Source of the DNA: Sediminicoccus sp. KRV36
GTDB taxonomy: Bacteria > Pseudomonadota > Alphaproteobacteria > Acetobacterales > Acetobacteraceae
Direction of reading: 5' to 3'
DNA: 64,000 nucleotides
Assembly: GCF_023243115.1 (NCBI RefSeq)
Contig: NZ_CP085081.1
Location: 3,038,001-3,102,000 of the forward strand
Part shown: in pieces, positions 27,073 through 35,544 of the stretch
Layout: every line of letters begins with the position of its first letter
Position numbering within the stretch: position 1 is the first letter of the stretch
Notes under the pieces: model-generated
What the model was told of the DNA's origin: nothing
The model's input: only the letters and a program-made list of their open reading frames with translations
Databases searched by the model: none
Position numbers and translations under genes: made by a program

Positions 27073-27185
27073 TTGTGCAGCCATACGCAAAACCAAGCGC
27101 CACGTCCACGCCGGCCGTGCCATCCGGCGAGATTTCCGCCCCCCGAATTCCCTGGCGTGACGATCTGGCCTATTCGGGAGGCATC

Positions 27186-28328
27186 ATGATCGTCGCACTT
27201 TTGATGGCCGCCGGGCGCGGCGAGCGCTTCGGCGCCCCCGAACCCAAGCAATATGCCCTGCTGCTCGGCCGCCCGGTCCTGCGGCTGGCGGCCGAGGCGC
27301 TGCTGGCCGGCGGCCATGTCCAGCAGCTCCAGCCGGTCTGCGCGGCGGGCGAGGAAGCCCGGGTCGCCGCCATGCTGGAGGGTCTGCCGCATCTGCCGCC
27401 CGTGACCGGCGGGGCCACGCGCCAGGCCAGCGTGAAGGCCGGCCTGGCGGCCCTGGCGGCCCTCAACCCGAGCATCGTCCTGGTGCATGACGCGGCCCGC
27501 CCGGTGATTCCGCCAGGCACCATCCCTGCCCTTCTGGCCGCGCTGGAACAACAGGCCGGCGCGATCCCGGCCCAGCCCGTCTCGGACACGCTGAAGCGCG
27601 GCGCGGGCGGGCTGATCGGCGAGACGGTGCCCCGTGCCGGATTGTTTCGCGCCCAAACGCCGCAGGCCTTCCGCTTCGAAACATTGCGCGCCGCCCATGA
27701 CAAGGCCGGGGCCGAGGCGACGGATGACGCCCAGCTGCTGGAATGGCTCGGCGAGGCTGTGGCCCTGGTGCCCGGCCATGAAAGCAACGTGAAAATCACC
27801 TTCCCTGAGGATCTGCTCCGCGTGGAATCCACCCTCCTGCCCCGCCTACTGCCCCGCATCGGCACGGGCTTCGACGTGCATCGCCTGGTGCCCGGCCGGC
27901 CCCTCATCCTTTGCGGCATTACCGTGCCGCATGCGCTCGGCCTGGACGGGCATTCGGATGCCGATGTCGGCATCCACGCGCTTTGCGATGCGATCTACGG
28001 CGCCCTGGCCGAGGGCGATATCGGCCGGCATTTCCCGCCCTCGCAGATGACCTGGAAGGACGCCGACAGCGCGCAATTCCTGGTGCACGCCATGGGCCGC
28101 GTCGCGGCCCGCGGCGCCATGCTGGTCAATGCGGATGTGACGCTGATCTGCGAACAGCCCAAGATCGGCCCGCATGCGCCAGCGATGATGGCGCGGCTGG
28201 CCGAAATCATGGGGGTGGCGATCGGGCGTGTCGGGGTGAAGGCCACGACGACGGAGCGCCTCGGCTTCACCGGCCGCGGCGAAGGGATTGCCTGCCAGGC
28301 GGCCGTCAGCCTGCTGGTGCCGGACTGA
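27186..28328 (+). CDS. ispDF: Bifunctional IspD/IspF isoprenoid biosynthesis enzyme
   Basis: A 380-residue fusion. The N-terminal IspD half ([43 protein letters not shown]) adds CMP to 2-C-methyl-D-erythritol 4-phosphate. The C-terminal IspF half starts at about residue 222 ([60 protein letters not shown]) and makes the cyclic diphosphate of the MEP pathway. The fusion is typical of Alphaproteobacteria. GGGAGG lies just upstream of ATG 27186. Confidence 0.96.
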   Translation: MIVALLMAAGRGERFGAPEPKQYALLLGRPVLRLAAEALLAGGHVQQLQPVCAAGEEARVAAMLEGLPHLPPVTGGATRQASVKAGLAALAALNPSIVLVHDAARPVIPPGTIPALLAALEQQAGAIPAQPVSDTLKRGAGGLIGETVPRAGLFRAQTPQAFRFETLRAAHDKAGAEATDDAQLLEWLGEAVALVPGHESNVKITFPEDLLRVESTLLPRLLPRIGTGFDVHRLVPGRPLILCGITVPHALGLDGHSDADVGIHALCDAIYGALAEGDIGRHFPPSQMTWKDADSAQFLVHAMGRVAARGAMLVNADVTLICEQPKIGPHAPAMMARLAEIMGVAIGRVGVKATTTERLGFTGRGEGIACQAAVSLLVPD

Positions 28329-28362
28329 CGGGCAGACATCGCCGGGGGGCAGCCGTTGGGCG

Positions 28363-28390
28363 AAAAAAAAGCCGCCCCATGCGGGGCGGC
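28363..28390 (-). terminator. Intrinsic terminator reading leftward
   Basis: Stem GCCGCCCC (28371-28378)/GGGGCGGC (28383-28390) with loop ATGC. On the minus strand it is followed by eight T residues (28370-28363). The plus strand lacks a T-run after the stem, so it is oriented to end minus-strand transcription although no minus-strand gene lies in 28391-28607. Confidence 0.85.
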
Positions 28391-28486
28391 CAAGGCAAGG
28401 TTGAGGAAGGCAAAGCTGTCAGGGCGAGAGATGCACCCGACACCCCTGAAATAGATCAGGACAACTCGCTTTCAATACCCTTTCGA
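28363..28486 (-). ncRNA. Candidate small RNA ending at the orphan terminator
   Basis: The leftward terminator at 28363-28390 has no upstream gene on its strand. On the same strand TTATACGA (28501-28494) resembles a -10 box, giving a putative transcript of about 125 nt. It would contain a small hairpin (CTGATCTATTTCAG) before the terminator. No coding frame with a start and ribosome site is seen, and no convincing -35 box was found. With hfq nearby in the genome, an Hfq-binding small RNA is plausible but unproven. Confidence 0.35.
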
Positions 28487-28607
28487 TAGCCAATCGTATA
28501 ACAAGCCTGAAATATGTTGCCTGGCCGCAACACTCACGCCATCGGCAGAAGCCTTGGCGCGACCCAGCGCAATGCCCTAACCTGCGTGAAACGGGAGGAA
28601 AGCTGCC

Positions 28608-29789
28608 ATGACCGCAATGCAACATGACGCCGCCATTATCGGCTGGGCGCATAGCCGCTTCGGCAAGTTGGAAGAGGCTCCCGACGCCGAGGCGCTGATC
28701 GGCCTCGTCGCGCGCGAGGCCATCGCCGATGCCGGGCTTGAGCCGCATGAGGTGGATGCCGTCTTCCTCGGCACCTTCAATGGCGGCTTCCAGGCGCAGG
28801 ATTTTCCCGCCTCGCTGGTCTTCCAGGCCGTCCCGGAATTGCGCTTCAAGCCGGCCACGCGCTTCGAGAATGCCTGCGCCACCGGCACCGCCGCCATCCA
28901 TGGCGCGCTGGATTTCCTGGGGGCGCGGCGCGGCCGCGTAACGCTGGTCATCGGGGTCGAGAAGATGACGACCACGCCGGGCCCGCGCGTCGGCGAAATC
29001 CTGCTCTCGGCATCCCACCTCAAGACCGAGGGCGGGATCGAGGCGGGCTTCGCCGGCGTCTTCGCGCGCATCGCCGAGGCCTATTTCCAGCGCCATGGCG
29101 ACAGTTCCGACGCGCTGGCCGCCATCGCCGCCAAGAATCACGCCAATGGCGTGGACAACCCCTATGCCCAGATGCGCAAGGATCTTGGCTATGAATTCTG
29201 CCGGAACGAGAGCGAGAAGAACCCCTATGTGGCGCGCCCGCTCAAGCGCACCGATTGCAGCCTGGTGTCGGACGGCGCGGCCGCCCTCATCATCGCCGAG
29301 GGCGATGTGGCGGCCTCCGCCCGCCGCGCCGTGCGCTTCCGCGGCACGGCGCAGGTGAATGACTTCCTGCCCATCGCGCGGCGCGACATCATTCGCTTCG
29401 AGGGGGCGCGCGAGGCCTGGGCGCGGGCCTTCGACGCCTCGGGCCTGACGCTGGCCGATCTCTCCTTCGCCGAGACGCATGATTGCTTCACCATCGCCGA
29501 ACTCATCGAATATGAGGCGATGGGGCTGACGCCCGAGGGCCAGGGGAGCCGGGCCATCCTGGAGGGCTGGACGCGCAGGGATGGCCGCCTGCCGATCAAT
29601 CGCTCGGGCGGTTTGAAATCAAAGGGGCATCCGATTGGCGCCACCGGCGTTTCGATGCACGCCCTCGCCGCCATGCAACTCACCGGCGAGGCGGGCGCCA
29701 TGCAATTGCCGCGCGCCGAGATCGGTGGCGTGTTCAACATGGGCGGCGCGGCCGTGGCGAATTATGTGAGTATCCTCGAACGCGTCTGA
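28608..29789 (+). CDS. Thiolase-family acetyl-CoA acetyltransferase (SCP-x-type)
   Basis: A 393-residue thiolase-superfamily enzyme. The nucleophilic cysteine region is ATRFENACATGTAAIHGALD; later the active-site His is in SFAETHDCFTIAELIEYEAMG and the C-terminal GGLKSKGHPIGATGVSMHA carries the conserved His of GHPIGATG. The spacing is that of the sterol-carrier-protein/nondecarboxylating thiolase branch rather than PhaA/FadA, whose terminal CxG is absent. It would cleave or condense acyl-CoAs. A GGAGGAAAG ribosome site precedes the ATG. It stands alone on its strand before a metallopeptidase gene. Confidence 0.85.
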   Translation: MTAMQHDAAIIGWAHSRFGKLEEAPDAEALIGLVAREAIADAGLEPHEVDAVFLGTFNGGFQAQDFPASLVFQAVPELRFKPATRFENACATGTAAIHGALDFLGARRGRVTLVIGVEKMTTTPGPRVGEILLSASHLKTEGGIEAGFAGVFARIAEAYFQRHGDSSDALAAIAAKNHANGVDNPYAQMRKDLGYEFCRNESEKNPYVARPLKRTDCSLVSDGAAALIIAEGDVAASARRAVRFRGTAQVNDFLPIARRDIIRFEGAREAWARAFDASGLTLADLSFAETHDCFTIAELIEYEAMGLTPEGQGSRAILEGWTRRDGRLPINRSGGLKSKGHPIGATGVSMHALAAMQLTGEAGAMQLPRAEIGGVFNMGGAAVANYVSILERV

Positions 29790-29812
29790 CAGGGCGCCAG
29801 GACAGAGCGCCC

Positions 29813-30664
29813 ATGAAACTGGACGATGAACGCGAGAGCCGGAACCTCGAAGACCGGCGTGGCCAAGGCGGCGGTGGCGGCGGCGGTGGTGGCATGGGCG
29901 GCGGCGCGCGGATCGGCGGGCTGGGCCTGGTTGCCGTGGTCGTGCTTTCGCTGATCTTCGGCGTGGACCCGGGCGTGGTGCTCTCCACCCTGGAGGGTGG
30001 CGGCGCGCCGGCGCCCCAATCCCAGACGGCACCCTCCCAGGCGGCCCGCACGCCCCCGGCCGAGGATGCGGCGGCACGCTTCGTCAGCCGAGTCCTCGCC
30101 AGCACCGAGGATGTCTGGACCGCCGAATTCGCCACCCAGCAGCGGCGCTACGAGGCGCCACGGCTGGTGCTGTTCTCCGGCAGCGCGGCCTCAGGCTGCG
30201 GCACGGCGCAATCGGCCATGGGGCCCTTCTACTGCCCCAATGACCGGCGGGTTTACCTTGACCTCGCCTTCTTCCGGGATCTGGCCCAGCGCATGGGGGC
30301 TCCGGGCGATTTCGCCCAGGCTTATGTCATCGCACATGAGGTTGGCCATCATGTGCAGAACCTGCTGGGATTGCTCGGCGGCGGCCGGGACAATGCGGCC
30401 TCGGTCCGGACGGAGCTTCAGGCGGATTGCCTGGCGGGCTTCTGGGCCCATCGCGCGGACCAGATGCGCCGCATCCTGGAAGCGGGTGACATCGAGGAAG
30501 GCCTGGCCGCCGCGGCGGCGGTGGGCGATGACCGCCTGCAGCAACAGGCGCGCGGCCATGTGGTGCCGGAAAGCTTCACCCATGGCAGCAGCGCCCAACG
30601 TATCCGGGCGCTGAAGACCGGGTTGGCGGGGACGAATTCGGGGGTGTGCCTGGGGCGGGGGTGA
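29813..30664 (+). CDS. Neutral zinc metallopeptidase, YpfJ family
   Basis: A 283-residue protein. A cytoplasmic head with a run of nine glycines (RGQG then poly-Gly) precedes one membrane helix (IGGLGLVAVVVLSLIFGV, about residues 36-53). An exported domain follows with CGTAQSAMGPFYCPNDRRVYLDL and the zinc motif AYVIAHEVGHHVQNLLG (HEVGH), then TELQADCLAGFWAH supplying the third ligand. YpfJ-type proteins are conserved but of unknown substrate. The length is typical. Confidence 0.87.
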   Translation: MKLDDERESRNLEDRRGQGGGGGGGGGMGGGARIGGLGLVAVVVLSLIFGVDPGVVLSTLEGGGAPAPQSQTAPSQAARTPPAEDAAARFVSRVLASTEDVWTAEFATQQRRYEAPRLVLFSGSAASGCGTAQSAMGPFYCPNDRRVYLDLAFFRDLAQRMGAPGDFAQAYVIAHEVGHHVQNLLGLLGGGRDNAASVRTELQADCLAGFWAHRADQMRRILEAGDIEEGLAAAAAVGDDRLQQQARGHVVPESFTHGSSAQRIRALKTGLAGTNSGVCLGRG

Positions 30665-30668
30665 GGAC

Positions 30669-30710
30669 GGGGCTCTGCCCCGGGCCCCGCCAGGAACCTC
30701 AGGTTCCTGG
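30669..30710. repeat. REP-like paired palindromes
   Basis: GGGGC-TCT-GCCCC (30669-30681) is followed by CCAGGAACC-TCA-GGTTCCTGG (30690-30710), just after a metallopeptidase stop. The second hairpin belongs to the same type as those at 34579-34598 and 34636-34656, so this is a dispersed intergenic repeat rather than a gene-specific terminator. Confidence 0.65.
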
Positions 30711-30763
30711 ACCTCCGGCCGCCGCTGTCGCCGCTGGGCCGAAACTCCAGTAGAAACAGGTCA

Positions 30764-31639
30764 CTATCGCTTTGCTGTTACCAGCCAGAGGCCGGCGAAG
30801 ACCAGTGCTGCCGCCGGCAGCGCAAGCCAGCCCATGCGCTCGCCAAAGATCATGGCGCCCCAGAGAACTCCCGCGATGGGGACGATATAGCCGGTTTGGC
30901 TCGTGATTACGCTGCCGGTGGCGGCGATCAGCCGGAAATAGAGCAGGTAGGCAAAGGCCGTGATCCCGGCCTGGAAGGGAATCAGCATCTCGCCCGGCCA
31001 GCCCACCTGGCCGGGGATGTGGAACTCGCCCCGCAACAGGCTGAACAACGCCAGGAAAAACGCCCCGCCATACAGCGCGCCCGTCGCCAGCACCAAGGCA
31101 TCGGTCCCGCGTGGGGCCAGGCGCACCGCGACGATGTTGGAGACGGCGAAACAGACGGGCGTCAGCGCCGCAAGCAAGGCCCAGCCGAGCAAGGCGGGGT
31201 CCGGCAGGGCCGCCCCCGGCGCCATGGCCAGGGCCACGCCGGCAAAGCCCAGCACCGTCCCCAGGACGCGCGGCGGCGTCAGGCGCTCCATCCCCAAGGC
31301 CGCCGCCCCCAGGACGGTCAAGATGGGCGAGAGCGGCACCAGCAGGGCGAAGAATCCGGCCGGGATATGCTGCAGCGCCGTGTAGCCGGCGAAATTCGCC
31401 AACGCGAAGCCGGACAGCCCCGCCGCGCTGTATTGAATGATGTGTGGCCGATCCAGGGGCACCCGAAGGCGCCTCGACGCACACAGCACCGAGAGGATCA
31501 GCGCCGAGCCGAAAGCCCCCCAGAAGCCAAAGCCCAGGGGCGGAATACCCGCCGCAAGCGCCAGCTTCACGACCGAGGGCGTCAAACCCCAGACCACACC
31601 CAGAATCAGCAGGCCCGGCAAATGGCGCTTGAAGTTCAT
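30764..31639 (-). CDS. EamA/DMT-family transporter
   Basis: A 291-residue membrane protein with about ten helices in two EamA repeats. Examples are LLILGVVWGLTPSVVKLAL in helix 1, IPAGFFALLVPLSPILTVLG closing the first repeat, and GSVITSQTGYIVPIAGVLWG with AMIFGERMGW in the second. Drug/metabolite transporters of this size export amino acids, nucleosides or drugs; the substrate is not predictable. ATG 31639 (MNFKRHLPG) gives a short positively charged N-terminus. It is divergent from the YgjP-like peptidase. Confidence 0.85.
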   Translation of the reverse strand: MNFKRHLPGLLILGVVWGLTPSVVKLALAAGIPPLGFGFWGAFGSALILSVLCASRRLRVPLDRPHIIQYSAAGLSGFALANFAGYTALQHIPAGFFALLVPLSPILTVLGAAALGMERLTPPRVLGTVLGFAGVALAMAPGAALPDPALLGWALLAALTPVCFAVSNIVAVRLAPRGTDALVLATGALYGGAFFLALFSLLRGEFHIPGQVGWPGEMLIPFQAGITAFAYLLYFRLIAATGSVITSQTGYIVPIAGVLWGAMIFGERMGWLALPAAALVFAGLWLVTAKR

Positions 31640-31713
31640 GGCGACGCAAAGGCCGGGAACGACCCGGCCTGTCAACCGTTGAACCCGCGCCCCGGATGCC
31701 GACATGGTGACCC

Positions 31714-32433
31714 ATGGATCTGCCCGATTCGGAAATCATCCCGCTGCAACGTGACCCGCTTCTGCCGGCCGAGCCCTGCCCGGTGCGGTGGCGGCGCAGC
31801 GCCCGCGCGCGGCGGGTTTCGCTGCGCATTGACGCGGCACGCGGCGATGTCGTGGTGACCCTGCCAAACCGTGTTGGCCGCAAGCACGGCGTGGCGCTGC
31901 TGACCGAGCACGCGAATTGGGTGATGCAAAAGCTCGCCGGACTCGCGCCGGAGCGGCCCTTTGCGCCGGGCGGCACTGTGCCCATCGGCGGGGTGGAACA
32001 TGCCATCCGCCATGATCCTTCCCGCCGGGGCAGCGCCTTCCTGGAGGATGGCGCGCTGGTGGTCACCGGGGAGGCAGAGTTCATCGCCCGCCGCGTCCGG
32101 GATTTCCTGCGGGCCGAAGCGCTGCGACGAATCGCGGCGGCCGCGCGCCCGCATTGCGAAGGGCTGGGGGTCACGCCCCGCGCGATCCGCCTGAAGGACA
32201 CGCGCAGCCGCTGGGGCAGCTGCGCGTCGGACCGCACACTGGCCTTTTCCTGGCGCCTCATCCTCGCCCCCGATTGGGTGCTGGACTACGTCGTCGCGCA
32301 TGAGGTGGCGCATCTGCGCGAGATGAACCACTCCCCCCGATTCTGGGCCCTGGTGGAGCAGCGATCGCAGCACCGGCATGCGGCCACGGCATGGCTTCGG
32401 CGCAACGGCGCGGCGTTGCAGCGCATTGGCTGA
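31714..32433 (+). CDS. YgjP-like (DUF45) M48-type zinc metallopeptidase
   Basis: A 239-residue protein with the DUF45/WLM pattern. It starts with a beta-rich N-terminal half (RRSARARRVSLRIDAARGDVVVTLP). The signature IRLKDTRSRWGSCASDRTLAFSWRL follows, then the zinc site VLDYVVAHEVAHLREMNHSPRFWALV, with HEVAH and the third-ligand His in NHSPRFW. The E. coli homologue YgjP is a presumed metal-dependent hydrolase with poorly known function. Confidence 0.85.
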   Translation: MDLPDSEIIPLQRDPLLPAEPCPVRWRRSARARRVSLRIDAARGDVVVTLPNRVGRKHGVALLTEHANWVMQKLAGLAPERPFAPGGTVPIGGVEHAIRHDPSRRGSAFLEDGALVVTGEAEFIARRVRDFLRAEALRRIAAAARPHCEGLGVTPRAIRLKDTRSRWGSCASDRTLAFSWRLILAPDWVLDYVVAHEVAHLREMNHSPRFWALVEQRSQHRHAATAWLRRNGAALQRIG

Positions 32434-32765
32434 CCGCGCGCCGGGGGTGGCGAAGGCGGCTCGTCCCGCGCCGCTGGCGTTGCGCGCCGGATGTTGCGGC
32501 CAGATGCAGGAGAGGCCTTGCCCCGGTCAGGGCGCGCCACGGACGCCCCATCACCTCCCTTCAAGGTGTTTTTCCGGTGGAGGCACCGGAGTTTGGCGGG
32601 GCGATGCCTTGACGTCCCGCCCCCGACTCCCCTAAACGCTCCCCTCCCGGGCGGCGCATGCGTGTCGCCCGTGGTCGTTCGTGGGGGTCTTCCTCCGCCT
32701 GTGGCCATAACCTCTCAGTATTACGGGCAGCGCCGCCCTGCGCGGCCGCCCGAAGGGCGCGTGTG
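32434..32765 (+). promoter_or_regulatory. rplU-rpmA promoter and leader in a 332-bp non-coding stretch
   Basis: TTGACG (32609-32614) and CTAAAC (32632-32637) are separated by 17 bp, matching a sigma-70 promoter for this GC-rich group. The implied start near 32645 leaves a leader of about 120 nt. That leader contains a CGGGCG/CGCCCG stem (32648-32653 with 32666-32671) that could take part in ribosomal-protein autoregulation. Nothing else is seen in the stretch. Confidence 0.6.
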
Positions 32766-33080
32766 ATGAGCTTCGCAGTGATCCGCACTGGCGGAAAACA
32801 ATATCGGGTGACGCCGAATGCCGTCGTCATCATTGAGCGCCTCGAGGCAGAGCCGGGCGCGACGGTCACCTTCCATGAGGTGCTGGCCGTGAGCAATGAA
32901 GCCGGCCTTCAGCTCGGCGCGCCGACCGTCCCCGGTGCTTCGGTGACGGCCACGGTGCTCGACCAGAATCGCGGCGACAAGGTGCTGATCCTCAAGAAGC
33001 GCCGCCGCAAGAACAGCCGCCGCAAGCGCGGCCATCGCCAGGAACAGACGGTCCTGCGCATCGCCACCATCGCAGCCTGA
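32766..33080 (+). CDS. rplU: 50S ribosomal protein L21
   Basis: A 104-residue L21. It opens [19 protein letters not shown], followed by [20 protein letters not shown] and the basic segment [20 protein letters not shown] that contacts 23S rRNA. Normal length. The ATG at 32766 is the only one that fits; rpmA follows after 15 nt, as in nearly all bacteria. Confidence 0.97.
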   Translation: MSFAVIRTGGKQYRVTPNAVVIIERLEAEPGATVTFHEVLAVSNEAGLQLGAPTVPGASVTATVLDQNRGDKVLILKKRRRKNSRRKRGHRQEQTVLRIATIAA

Positions 33081-33095
33081 TAAGGAGCAGCACTC

Positions 33096-33365
33096 ATGGC
33101 ACACAAGAAAGCAGGCGGCTCCTCGCGCAATGGGCGTGACAGCCCCGGTCAGCGGCTGGGCGTCAAGAAGTTCGGCGGCGAGCATGTGCTGGCCGGCAAC
33201 ATCCTGATCAAGCAGCGCGGCACCAAGATGAAGCCGGGCCGCAATGTCGGCCTCGGCCGGGACCACACGATCTTCGCGCTGGTCGAAGGCCATGTGAAGT
33301 TCGAGCGCAAGGCCGAAGACCGCGTGCATGTCTCGGTCGAGCCGATCAAGCTCGCCGCGGAGTAA
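33096..33365 (+). CDS. rpmA: 50S ribosomal protein L27
   Basis: An 89-residue L27 beginning [20 protein letters not shown], the N-terminus that reaches the peptidyl-transferase centre, then [20 protein letters not shown] and [20 protein letters not shown]. No cleavable N-terminal extension is present. A TAAGGAG ribosome site lies upstream. The transcript ends at a strong terminator 27 nt downstream. Confidence 0.97.
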   Translation: MAHKKAGGSSRNGRDSPGQRLGVKKFGGEHVLAGNILIKQRGTKMKPGRNVGLGRDHTIFALVEGHVKFERKAEDRVHVSVEPIKLAAE

Positions 33366-33391
33366 TCCACGCCGTATATTGGCGTGATCAG

Positions 33392-33425
33392 CGGGGGCCC
33401 TCGTGGCCCCCGTTTTCGTTTTTGA
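33392..33425 (+). terminator. Intrinsic terminator after rpmA
   Basis: Stem CGGGGGCC (33392-33399)/GGCCCCCG (33405-33412), 5-nt loop, then TTTTCGTTTTT. It ends the rplU-rpmA transcript and separates it from obgE. Confidence 0.9.
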
Positions 33426-33458
33426 CGACCCCGCCCCAACCCCCGCCCACCCCCATGA

Positions 33459-33539
33459 CAAGGGGGGGTATAGGGGGGGCCCTGCCCCCCCTTGCCGCCA
33501 TGCGAGTAGGGTTGGTGTGGCGGCTACTCGCATGGCGGC
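33459..33539. repeat. Two nested palindromes in the obgE leader
   Basis: CAAGGGGGG (33459-33467) pairs with CCCCCCTTG (33486-33494). Right after it a perfect 16-bp stem, GCCGCCATGCGAGTAG (33494-33509)/CTACTCGCATGGCGGC (33524-33539), ends only 5 nt before the obgE ATG. No Shine-Dalgarno is visible between the hairpin and the start, so the stem would cover the ribosome-binding region. Confidence 0.75.
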
Positions 33540-33544
33540 ACAAA

Positions 33545-34537
33545 ATGAAATTCCTCGACGAAGCCAAGGTGTTCATCAAATCGGGCGATGGCGGTGACGG
33601 CGTCATCGCCTTCCGGCGCGAGCGTTTCATCGAGTTCGGCGGCCCGGATGGCGGCAATGGCGGCCGCGGCGGCAATGTCTACGCCGAGGCAGTGGACGGC
33701 CTGAACACCCTGATCGACTACCGCTACGCGCAGCATTTCAAGGCGCGCAAGGGTGGCAATGGCGCCGGCAGTGACCGCACGGGTGCGGGCGCCGATGATG
33801 TGATCATGAAGGTGCCCGTCGGCACGCAGATCCTCGATGAGGACCGCGAAACCCTGATCGCCGACCTCGATGTCCCGGGCAAGCGCGCCTTGCTCGCCAA
33901 GGGCGGCGATGGCGGCTTTGGCAATGCGAATTACAAGAGCAGCACCAACCGCGCGCCCCGCCGGGCCGATCCGGGCTGGCCTGGCGAGGAGAAATGGGTC
34001 TGGCTGCGGCTCAAGCTCATCGCCGATGCCGGGCTGGTCGGGCTGCCCAATGCCGGCAAGTCCACCTTCCTGGCCGCCGCCAGTGCCGCGCGCCCCAAGA
34101 TCGCCGACTATCCCTTTACCACGCTGCATCCGCAGCTCGGTGTCGTACGGCTGAACGCGACGGAAGAATTCGTCCTGGCCGACATCCCCGGCCTGATCGA
34201 GGGCGCCAGCGAGGGTGCCGGGCTCGGCACGCGCTTCCTCGGCCATGTCGAGCGTTGCCGTGTGCTGCTGCACCTGATTGATGGCAGCCAGGCGGACCCC
34301 GCCGCCGCCTATCGGCTGATCCGCAATGAGCTGGCGGAGTATGGCGGTGGGCTCGCGGAAAAGCCCGAGATTGTCGTGCTGAACAAGCTGGATGCGATGA
34401 CGCCCCAGGGACGCGTCTCACGCCTCAAGGCGCTGGAACGTGCCACCGGCTCAACCGTGATGCTGGCGGCAGGCGCCACCGGTGAGGGCGTGCCCGCGGT
34501 GCTTCGCGCGGTGATGGACGTGGTCAAGGCGAAGTGA
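33545..34537 (+). CDS. obgE: Ribosome-assembly GTPase Obg/CgtA
   Basis: A 330-residue essential GTPase for 50S maturation. The N-terminal glycine-rich Obg fold ([36 protein letters not shown]) precedes the G domain: [17 protein letters not shown] (G1), [13 protein letters not shown] (G2), [16 protein letters not shown] (G3) and VLNKLDAM (G4). It ends shortly after the G domain and so lacks the variable C-terminal OCT domain, as in several Alphaproteobacteria. The start at ATG 33545 is fixed by homology; the frame remains open upstream through the hairpins. Confidence 0.95.
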   Translation: MKFLDEAKVFIKSGDGGDGVIAFRRERFIEFGGPDGGNGGRGGNVYAEAVDGLNTLIDYRYAQHFKARKGGNGAGSDRTGAGADDVIMKVPVGTQILDEDRETLIADLDVPGKRALLAKGGDGGFGNANYKSSTNRAPRRADPGWPGEEKWVWLRLKLIADAGLVGLPNAGKSTFLAAASAARPKIADYPFTTLHPQLGVVRLNATEEFVLADIPGLIEGASEGAGLGTRFLGHVERCRVLLHLIDGSQADPAAAYRLIRNELAEYGGGLAEKPEIVVLNKLDAMTPQGRVSRLKALERATGSTVMLAAGATGEGVPAVLRAVMDVVKAK

Positions 34538-34546
34538 TGCGCGGCT

Positions 34547-34684
34547 GCGAGAGGGCGCTGCCCTCTCGCGCTCTCCCGCCAGGAAACCAGTTTCCTGGAC
34601 CTTCGTTTTTTGCGGGAAGACCCTCGCATGAGGGTGCAGGAAACTGAGTTTCCTGCCGGGGAGCCCGAGGGGTTGCCCCCTCGG
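34547..34684. repeat. Head-to-head pair of REP-like elements (BIME-like)
   Basis: Unit one has GCGAGAGGG/CCCTCTCGC (34547-34569) then CCAGGAAAC/GTTTCCTGG (34579-34598). Unit two, in opposite order, has GCAGGAAAC/GTTTCCTGC (34636-34656) then CCGAGGGG/CCCCTCGG (34665-34684). The mirror arrangement fills the whole gap between convergent obgE and the methyltransferase gene. Confidence 0.7.
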
Positions 34685-34689
34685 CCCCA

Positions 34690-35442
34690 TCACCGCCGCT
34701 CCTGCCAGGGCTCCCGCCGCGCCCCGCGCTCAAACGCCACGATGCTGTCGAAGAAGGAAATGGCGCGCGTCGTGCGGGTGAATTCCGGAACGGCGGCCTC
34801 CTCCCCCGTGCGCTCGCTCGGGTGGGTGTGATAGCGGCGGAAATTGGCGTGGATGCCGCTCCAGGCATGCAGATCCTTCACCCGTTCGGCCGCGTAGTCC
34901 AGGAAGGTCATGCCCGGCCGGTCATCCCAGACGCCACCCCAGAGTGCCGTGTGCGTATCCTCGACCATGTAGACGCCATCCGGCGTCATGGCCGGGTAGA
35001 AGATCTCGAAGCTGGTGATCTGCTGGTTGCTGGAATGGCCGCCATCATCCACGACGATATCGGGTGTGCCGATCTCGGCCAGGACGCGGCGCAGGAATTC
35101 CGGGTCGGATTGATCGCCGATGAAGACCTTGGTGCCGGGAGGTGCCAGCTCGGCCGATTTCGGGTTGATGTCCATGCCGAAGATGCGCGCGCCCGGCCCC
35201 AGCCATTCGCGCCAGATTTCCAGCGAGCCACATTCATCCACGCCGATTTCCAGCAGCGTGGGCGATTGCCCCCGATACCGCGCCAGAAAGCCATCATAGA
35301 TGTCGAAGTAGTGGTGCCACTTCGCCGTCTTGTGCGCCCGCGCGCCTCGCTCCAGGAAAAGCTGATACAGCTCGCCCCGGGGGTCGGATTGCAGGAGGGC
35401 GTCGGGGGTGGCCGGCTTGCGCCGGCGGAAGGGCCAAAACAT
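34690..35442 (-). CDS. Class I SAM-dependent methyltransferase
   Basis: A 250-residue methyltransferase. The SAM-binding motif is PTLLEIGVDECGSLEIWREW, followed by ARIFGMDINPKSAEL (acidic end of beta 2), KVFIGDQSDPEFL and DIVVDDGGHSSNQQI. DDGGHSSNQQ with an Asp-rich active site resembles the MycE/NovP family of metal-dependent sugar O-methyltransferases and cephalosporin-hydroxylase-like proteins. The substrate is unknown; no other biosynthetic gene is adjacent. It converges on obgE. Confidence 0.78.
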   Translation of the reverse strand: MFWPFRRRKPATPDALLQSDPRGELYQLFLERGARAHKTAKWHHYFDIYDGFLARYRGQSPTLLEIGVDECGSLEIWREWLGPGARIFGMDINPKSAELAPPGTKVFIGDQSDPEFLRRVLAEIGTPDIVVDDGGHSSNQQITSFEIFYPAMTPDGVYMVEDTHTALWGGVWDDRPGMTFLDYAAERVKDLHAWSGIHANFRRYHTHPSERTGEEAAVPEFTRTTRAISFFDSIVAFERGARREPWQERR

Positions 35443-35544
35443 GGATGGAAGCTAGCGGGCCAGGCATCGGGCGGCAATGCGCAGGCGGGCTTGCGGACAG
35501 CGCCTTCCACCGCAATCCTGCCGCAGCATTTCCAGGAGCCCGCC

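Noticed and set aside
34822..35544. Upstream extension of the carbamoylase frame (560 codons)
   Set aside because: It runs antisense through the methyltransferase gene; ATG 35545 has a good ribosome site and gives the family length.
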